DNA from: Acidimicrobiales bacterium
GTDB lineage: Bacteria > Actinomycetota > Acidimicrobiia > Acidimicrobiales > SHLQ01
DNA length: 64,000 nt
Direction: 5' to 3'
Assembly: GCA_020628865.1 (NCBI GenBank)
Contig: JAHDEJ010000002.1
Location: forward strand, 1-64,000
Shown: piece by piece, positions 59,953 through 64,000 of the stretch
Layout of the letters: each line of letters opens with the position of its first letter
How positions within the stretch are numbered: the first letter of the stretch is position 1
The notes under the pieces: generated by a model
The model's input: only the letters and a program-made list of their open reading frames with translations
What the model was told of the DNA's origin: nothing
Databases searched by the model: none
Made by a program: the position numbers and the translations under genes

Positions 59953-60479
59953 CGGGAGGCGTCCTGACGCTTGAGCACGGTGACCACCGTACTCCCGTAG
60001 GCCTTCTCCCGAACGACATCCCAACGCGGGTGGGGCTCGAGTTCGCGTCCGGCTTCGGCGACCACCCACTTGGCGTTGAGCACATCGAGGAGACCGATCC
60101 AGGCGTCGTCGGCGTAGGGCGGATCGGCGAGGACGAGGTCGAATGTGGCGTCGCTGGCCTCGACCCAGGCGACGGCGTCGGCCTGCACGACGGTGCCCCG
60201 GTCGGTGAATCCGGTGAGTTCGAGGTTCGTCTCGATGCACGAGACCGCCCGTCGGTGCTGTTCGACGAAGATGCAGGATTCTGCGCCACGGCTGAGCGCC
60301 TCGATGCCGAGCGCCCCGCAGCCGGCGTACAGGTCGAGGACGCTCGCACCCTCGGTGGCCTGGAGGCTGAACAACATGTTGAAGATCGACTCACGGACCC
60401 GGTCCGACGTGGGTCGGGTTCCGGATCCCTCCGGTGCCATGAGAGTCCGTCCCCGGGCTTCACCCGCAACGACCCTCAT
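59949..60479 (-). CDS. rsmD: 16S rRNA (guanine966-N2)-methyltransferase
   Basis: 176 residues. MRVVAGEARGRTLMAPEGSGTRPTSDRVRESIFNML, VLDLYAGCGALGIEALSRGA (AdoMet loop) and the catalytic DPPY (LVLADPPYADDAW) identify RsmD. Coupled to coaD, as in many bacteria. Confidence 0.95.
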   Translation of the reverse strand: MRVVAGEARGRTLMAPEGSGTRPTSDRVRESIFNMLFSLQATEGASVLDLYAGCGALGIEALSRGAESCIFVEQHRRAVSCIETNLELTGFTDRGTVVQADAVAWVEASDATFDLVLADPPYADDAWIGLLDVLNAKWVVAEAGRELEPHPRWDVVREKAYGSTVVTVLKRQDASR

Positions 60480-60531
60480 GTGTTCGACGCTCCCGATCGA
60501 GATCCGCCATTGCAGCGGTGCGGCCCGCCGG

Positions 60532-60702
60532 TCATGCGTCGGTCTCGCTGTCGAAGACGAGATCCCAGCGGTCGAGGCAGTCTTCGCATCGGTAGGCGAC
60601 GACATCACCGTCGCTGAAGCCATCCTCTGGGATGTACGTCAGGCGATGGCACTGGCCGCCGCAGTCGACGCACACGATGGTCTCGGGGACCGTGATCTCC
60701 AT
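60532..60702 (-). CDS. small zinc-ribbon protein
   Basis: 56 residues. CVDCGGQCHRL and CEDCLDRWDLV are the two metal-binding knuckles. Small zinc ribbons occur at this place between recG and rsmD in related genomes as far as I recall; function unknown. Start ATG 60702; a longer frame upstream is antisense noise over recG. Confidence 0.75.
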   Translation of the reverse strand: MEITVPETIVCVDCGGQCHRLTYIPEDGFSDGDVVAYRCEDCLDRWDLVFDSETDA

Positions 60703-60775
60703 GCAGGCAAAAGTACCGGGATCGGGAGCCGATGGGTTGACTCTCGGCCCGAAACCCGATTCGGGGTGCATCGTT

Positions 60776-62911
60776 TCAGTTCTTGAGCAGGAAGTCGGTG
60801 TCGTCGGCGCCGAGCAGCACGGAGGTCTCGTCGACCAGTTCGGGAATGGCCGGATCGTTGCGTTCGACCAGGTCGACGGCCACCGATCGGGCGAGGACGA
60901 CCACGTCGCGATCCCGGCGCAACGAGGCGAGCCGGAGATCGTTGCGCCCCTTCTGCCGCTCCCCCATGATCGTGCCCTCGCCTCGCAGTTCGAGGTCCAC
61001 TTCGGCCAGCTCGAAGCCGTCGGTGGATTCGACGAGCGCTTCGAGGCGCGCCTCGCCGTCTGCGGTGGTTGCTTCCCCGGCCAGCCAGCAGGTGGACGCG
61101 TGGGCGCCTCGGCCGACGCGCCCGCGCAGCTGGTGCAGCTGCGCGATGCCGAACCGTGGCGCATCGAGGATCACCATGACGGTCGCGTTCGGAACGTCGA
61201 CGCCGACCTCGATCACGGTGGTCGCCACCAACACATCTGTGTCGCCGCTGCGGAAGGAGCTCATCACCGCTTCCTTCTCCTCGCTCGACATGCGCCCGTG
61301 CAGCAGGGCGACGTCGAGACCGTAGAGCTGGCCGCCCACGAGCTCGTCATGGGTTTCCGTGACAGACCGGACCTCGAGCTTGTCGGACGCCTCGATCAGC
61401 GGACAAACGACATACGCCTGGCGCCCTTCCGCCACCGCGGAGCGGACGTCGTCCCACATGCCGGCCTCCTCGTCGGGTGTGGCGGCCCAACGCGTGACGA
61501 TCGGGGTTCGCCCCGGCGGCAGTTCGTCGAGGATGCTGACGTCGAGGTCGCCGTAGACGGTCATGGCCGCCGTCCGCGGAATCGGGGTCGCCGTCATGAC
61601 GAGGACGTCGGGCTCCTTGTTCCCCGGACCCTTCTCCCGAAGCACCGCCCGCTGCTCGACACCGAACCGGTGCTGCTCGTCGATCACGACGAGGCCGAGG
61701 TTGAAGAACTGCACCGTCTCCTGAATCAGGGCGTGAGTTCCGATGAGGATGTCGACGTCACCCGATTGCGTTTGGGCGAGGATTCGCCGCCGGTCGGCCG
61801 TGGACACACTGTTGGAGAGCAGCTCGACCCGCAGCGGCCGATCCGGGAGCAACGATGCTGGGTCGTCGACCCGGATGTCCTTCAGTAATGCCCGGATGCC
61901 CAGGTGATGCTGTTCGGCGAGCACTTCGGTCGGCGCCATCAGCGCCCCCTGGAATCCGCCTTCCCGGGCCGTCAACAGCCCCCACAACGCCACCAGCGTC
62001 TTGCCGGCGCCGACGTCGCCCTGTAGCAGCCGGTGCATGGGAAAGTTCCGGTGCATGTCGTCGACGATCTCGTCGATGACCCGCTCCTGGGCGCCGGTGA
62101 GCGGAAAGCCGAGCGTGTCCAGGAGCGTCTGCGTGAGTTCGCCCGTGCCTGCGTGCTCGACGCCGACCGCCGTGGCCTGCCGGTCCTTCTGGCGCTGCAC
62201 GAGTTCGAGCTGAATCGAAAAGAGTTCGTCGAAGACGAGGCGGCGCCGCGCCTCGGTGACGGTGGCCATCGTCTCGGGCTCGTGGATGCTGCTCATCGCC
62301 GTCATACGGTCGACGAAACCGTTGGCCTCGACGACGGCCGCCGGGAGGGGGTCGTGCATCGAACGCGGGCGGATCCGCCGCAGCGCCTCCGCATTCCACT
62401 TGGCAAGCTCGCTCGACCCGTATCCGGCCTTCTCGGACTGTGGATAGACGGGGACGATGCGTCCGGTCTGGTCGCCGCCGATCACGTCGATCACCGGCGA
62501 GGTCATTTGCAGCGAGCCGCGGAAGCTGTCGACCTTGCCGAACAGCACGAGGTCTGTGCCTTCCGGCAGTTGCTTGGCCCGCCATGGCTGGTTGAAGAAC
62601 GTGACTTTGATGCGACCGGTGCCGTCGCTCACGGTGAGGGTGATCATGGAACGGTTGCCGCGCACACGCCGGTTCTCGACCCGTTCGACCCGCCCGAGCA
62701 CCATCCCCTCTTCGCCCTCGAGCAGTTCGCCGATGCGAGCCTCACGCGTTCGGTCGATGTATCGGCGCGGGTAGGTGCGGAGAAGATCGAGGACCGATTC
62801 GATCCCGTTGGAGCGGAGCGCCTTGGCGCGCTTGTCCCCCACGCCGTTCAATCGCTGTACGTCGAGCTGGTCGAGGTCGCGAAGCGTCAGTGGAGGCGGG
62901 TCGACGGTCAC
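60776..62911 (-). CDS. recG: ATP-dependent DNA helicase RecG
   Basis: 711 residues. N-terminal wedge domain with OB fold (VLGRVERVENRRVRGNRSMITLTVSDGTGRIKVTFFN), helicase motifs I (LLQGDVGAGKTLVALW), II (VVIDEQHRFGVEQR), III (MTATPIPRTAAMT), V and VI (VIEVGVDVPNAT, QLRGRVGRG). It reverses stalled forks and processes R-loops. GTG start. Follows the fakA-like gene by 100 bases that contain short GAAGC/GCTTC-type repeats but no gene. Confidence 0.96.
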   Translation of the reverse strand: MTVDPPPLTLRDLDQLDVQRLNGVGDKRAKALRSNGIESVLDLLRTYPRRYIDRTREARIGELLEGEEGMVLGRVERVENRRVRGNRSMITLTVSDGTGRIKVTFFNQPWRAKQLPEGTDLVLFGKVDSFRGSLQMTSPVIDVIGGDQTGRIVPVYPQSEKAGYGSSELAKWNAEALRRIRPRSMHDPLPAAVVEANGFVDRMTAMSSIHEPETMATVTEARRRLVFDELFSIQLELVQRQKDRQATAVGVEHAGTGELTQTLLDTLGFPLTGAQERVIDEIVDDMHRNFPMHRLLQGDVGAGKTLVALWGLLTAREGGFQGALMAPTEVLAEQHHLGIRALLKDIRVDDPASLLPDRPLRVELLSNSVSTADRRRILAQTQSGDVDILIGTHALIQETVQFFNLGLVVIDEQHRFGVEQRAVLREKGPGNKEPDVLVMTATPIPRTAAMTVYGDLDVSILDELPPGRTPIVTRWAATPDEEAGMWDDVRSAVAEGRQAYVVCPLIEASDKLEVRSVTETHDELVGGQLYGLDVALLHGRMSSEEKEAVMSSFRSGDTDVLVATTVIEVGVDVPNATVMVILDAPRFGIAQLHQLRGRVGRGAHASTCWLAGEATTADGEARLEALVESTDGFELAEVDLELRGEGTIMGERQKGRNDLRLASLRRDRDVVVLARSVAVDLVERNDPAIPELVDETSVLLGADDTDFLLKN

Positions 62912-63011
62912 CAGCAGGGGATGCTACCGCGAAGGGCGGAAGGCCGAGTTGGAAGCAGCAAGCGAAGGGCCGAGTTGCGAAGCAACTCGAGTAGTGAGCG
63001 AAGCGAACGGC

Positions 63012-64000
63012 TTACTCCACGCCGATGATGAACGGGTACAGCGGCTGTCCGCCGACATGCACTTCCGCCTCCAGATCGGGATGCGCCAGCCCGATCTGCG
63101 CCGCGAGGGTCGCGCCTTCGGCTTCGGTGGCGTCTTCACCGATGACGATGGTGACGATCTCGTGGTCGTCGTCGGCCAGCCGGCCGACGACGGCGACCGC
63201 AGCTTCGAGGGGGTCGTCTTCGACCGCCACGATCTTGCCCATGGCAAGGCCGAGCCAGTCCCCTTCGGCAATCTCGAATCCTTCGGCGGTCGTCGCTCGA
63301 ACCGACTGCGTGACTTCACCGGACAGCAGGTGCGACAGCGCCTCCCGCATGCCCTCGAGGTTCGCGTCGAGGTCGGCTTCGGGGTCGTAGGCCACGAGTG
63401 ACGCCATGCCGCCCACGATGCTTCGGCTCGCAACCACGGCCACGTTCTTGGAGCTTTCGGCGTTCACGTGTTCCGCGACCGGGATGATGTTCTTGTTGTT
63501 CGGCAGGATCACCACGTTGTCGGCGGGAAGCGCTTCGACCGCAGAGAGGAGATCGGCCGTGGACGGATTCATCGTCTGCCCACCCTCGACGACGTGCTGG
63601 ACGCCGAACGAACGGAAGATGTCGCCGACCCCGGTGCCCACGGAGACGGCAACGACGGCCGTGGTGCATGGTTCGATCTCGGCCATGGCGCTCTCGGCGG
63701 CCGCCTGCTTCACCCACTCCTGCTCCTCGAGTTCTTCGAGCAGGTCGGTGACACGAATGTCGTGGGGTCGACCGACGGCAATGCCGCACTCGATCGATGC
63801 GCCGATGTAGTCCGTGTGGATGTGGCAGTTGAAGAGACCGTCTCCGCCGACGACCACGATCGAGTCGCCGACCTCGGCCCAGGCAGCCTTGAAGCCCTCG
63901 ATGGAATCGTCCGGGGCGTCGAGGAGGAACATGACCTCGTAGCGAAGATCGGCGATGGAGCCCTGTCCGTGGTCGTCGGGCCGGTCGACGACCTCGATCG
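63012..64000 (-). CDS. fakA: FakA/YloV-like DAK2-domain protein, 3' part (5' end beyond window)
   Basis: The frame enters from the right edge (… G-S-I-A-D-L-R-Y-E-V-M-F-L-L-D-A) and runs 329 codons to the stop at 63012. Visible parts: the middle domain with VGDSIVVVGGDGLFNCHIHTDYIGASIE and the C-terminal DegV-like domain (GGQTMNPSTADLLSAVEALPADNVVILPNNKNIIPVAEHV ... GGQPLYPFIIGVE). The N-terminal DAK2 kinase domain should lie outside. FakA phosphorylates fatty acids held by FakB; actinobacterial members are less studied. fakA-recG is a conserved pair. Confidence 0.9.
   Translation of the reverse strand, partial: IEVVDRPDDHGQGSIADLRYEVMFLLDAPDDSIEGFKAAWAEVGDSIVVVGGDGLFNCHIHTDYIGASIECGIAVGRPHDIRVTDLLEELEEQEWVKQAAAESAMAEIEPCTTAVVAVSVGTGVGDIFRSFGVQHVVEGGQTMNPSTADLLSAVEALPADNVVILPNNKNIIPVAEHVNAESSKNVAVVASRSIVGGMASLVAYDPEADLDANLEGMREALSHLLSGEVTQSVRATTAEGFEIAEGDWLGLAMGKIVAVEDDPLEAAVAVVGRLADDDHEIVTIVIGEDATEAEGATLAAQIGLAHPDLEAEVHVGGQPLYPFIIGVE

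Overview
The window is a gene-dense, high-GC chromosome segment from an actinomycete. The best fit is an Acidimicrobiia-like (Ilumatobacter-type) member of the Actinomycetota; this is inferred from gene content and order, not from a marker-gene search. Pointers are the run recG-rsmD-coaD-(SepIVA-like)-DUF177-rpmF-plsX-acpP-rnc-fpg-like-smc ... ftsY-ffh-rpsP-khpA-rimM-trmD-rplS, the run yraN ... comM-dprA-xerC-sigma28/WhiG-M23-rpsB-tsf-pyrH-frr-cdsA, a 13E12-family HNH gene behind an actinobacterial-type LexA box, and frequent GTG starts.

Layout. Positions 1-17.3 kb are an accessory-flavoured stretch: a selenocysteine-type thioredoxin lipoprotein, two SDR enzymes, AraC and LysR regulators, a DMT transporter, a minus-strand cluster of an ABC permease, a HAD phosphatase and two PhyH-type dioxygenases, a secreted RCC1-repeat protein, an IMPase-like phosphatase, a secreted tandem spondin-domain protein and an FAD oxidoreductase. 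Two tRNA genes (Asn, Met) and a hairpin-rich non-coding stretch follow at 17.3-18.0 kb. From 18 kb to the end almost everything is on the minus strand and housekeeping: rpoD-dnaG, glyS, a GGDEF/EAL protein, recO-uppS, the rpsB operon, competence genes dprA/comM, and a long translation / secretion / lipid / chromosome-maintenance block ending in recG and a truncated fakA-like gene.

Most striking result: the minus-strand gene at 577-1431 is interrupted by one in-frame UGA exactly at the first catalytic position of a thioredoxin motif (W-UGA-P-H-C). The reading frame continues for 103 conserved-looking codons, including the cis-proline loop GIPT. The RNA directly after the UGA can fold into a hairpin with a single bulged pyrimidine, four base pairs and a GGUC apical loop, the same plan as the E. 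coli fdhF SECIS. I read it as a secreted selenoprotein that gene finders would truncate. No selA/selB/selC/selD gene lies in this window, so the decoding machinery must be sought elsewhere in the genome.

Other points: an Fpg-family protein between rnc and smc that lacks the N-terminal catalytic proline and zinc-finger cysteines; ribosomal proteins S2 and S16 with acidic Ala/Glu tails, S2 ending in an additional small domain; a CdsA with an N-terminal array of SVFGD repeats; an RTX-repeat protein fused to a VanY-type peptidase; and a dispersed 40-42 bp palindromic repeat found at 17.9 kb and 54.9 kb.
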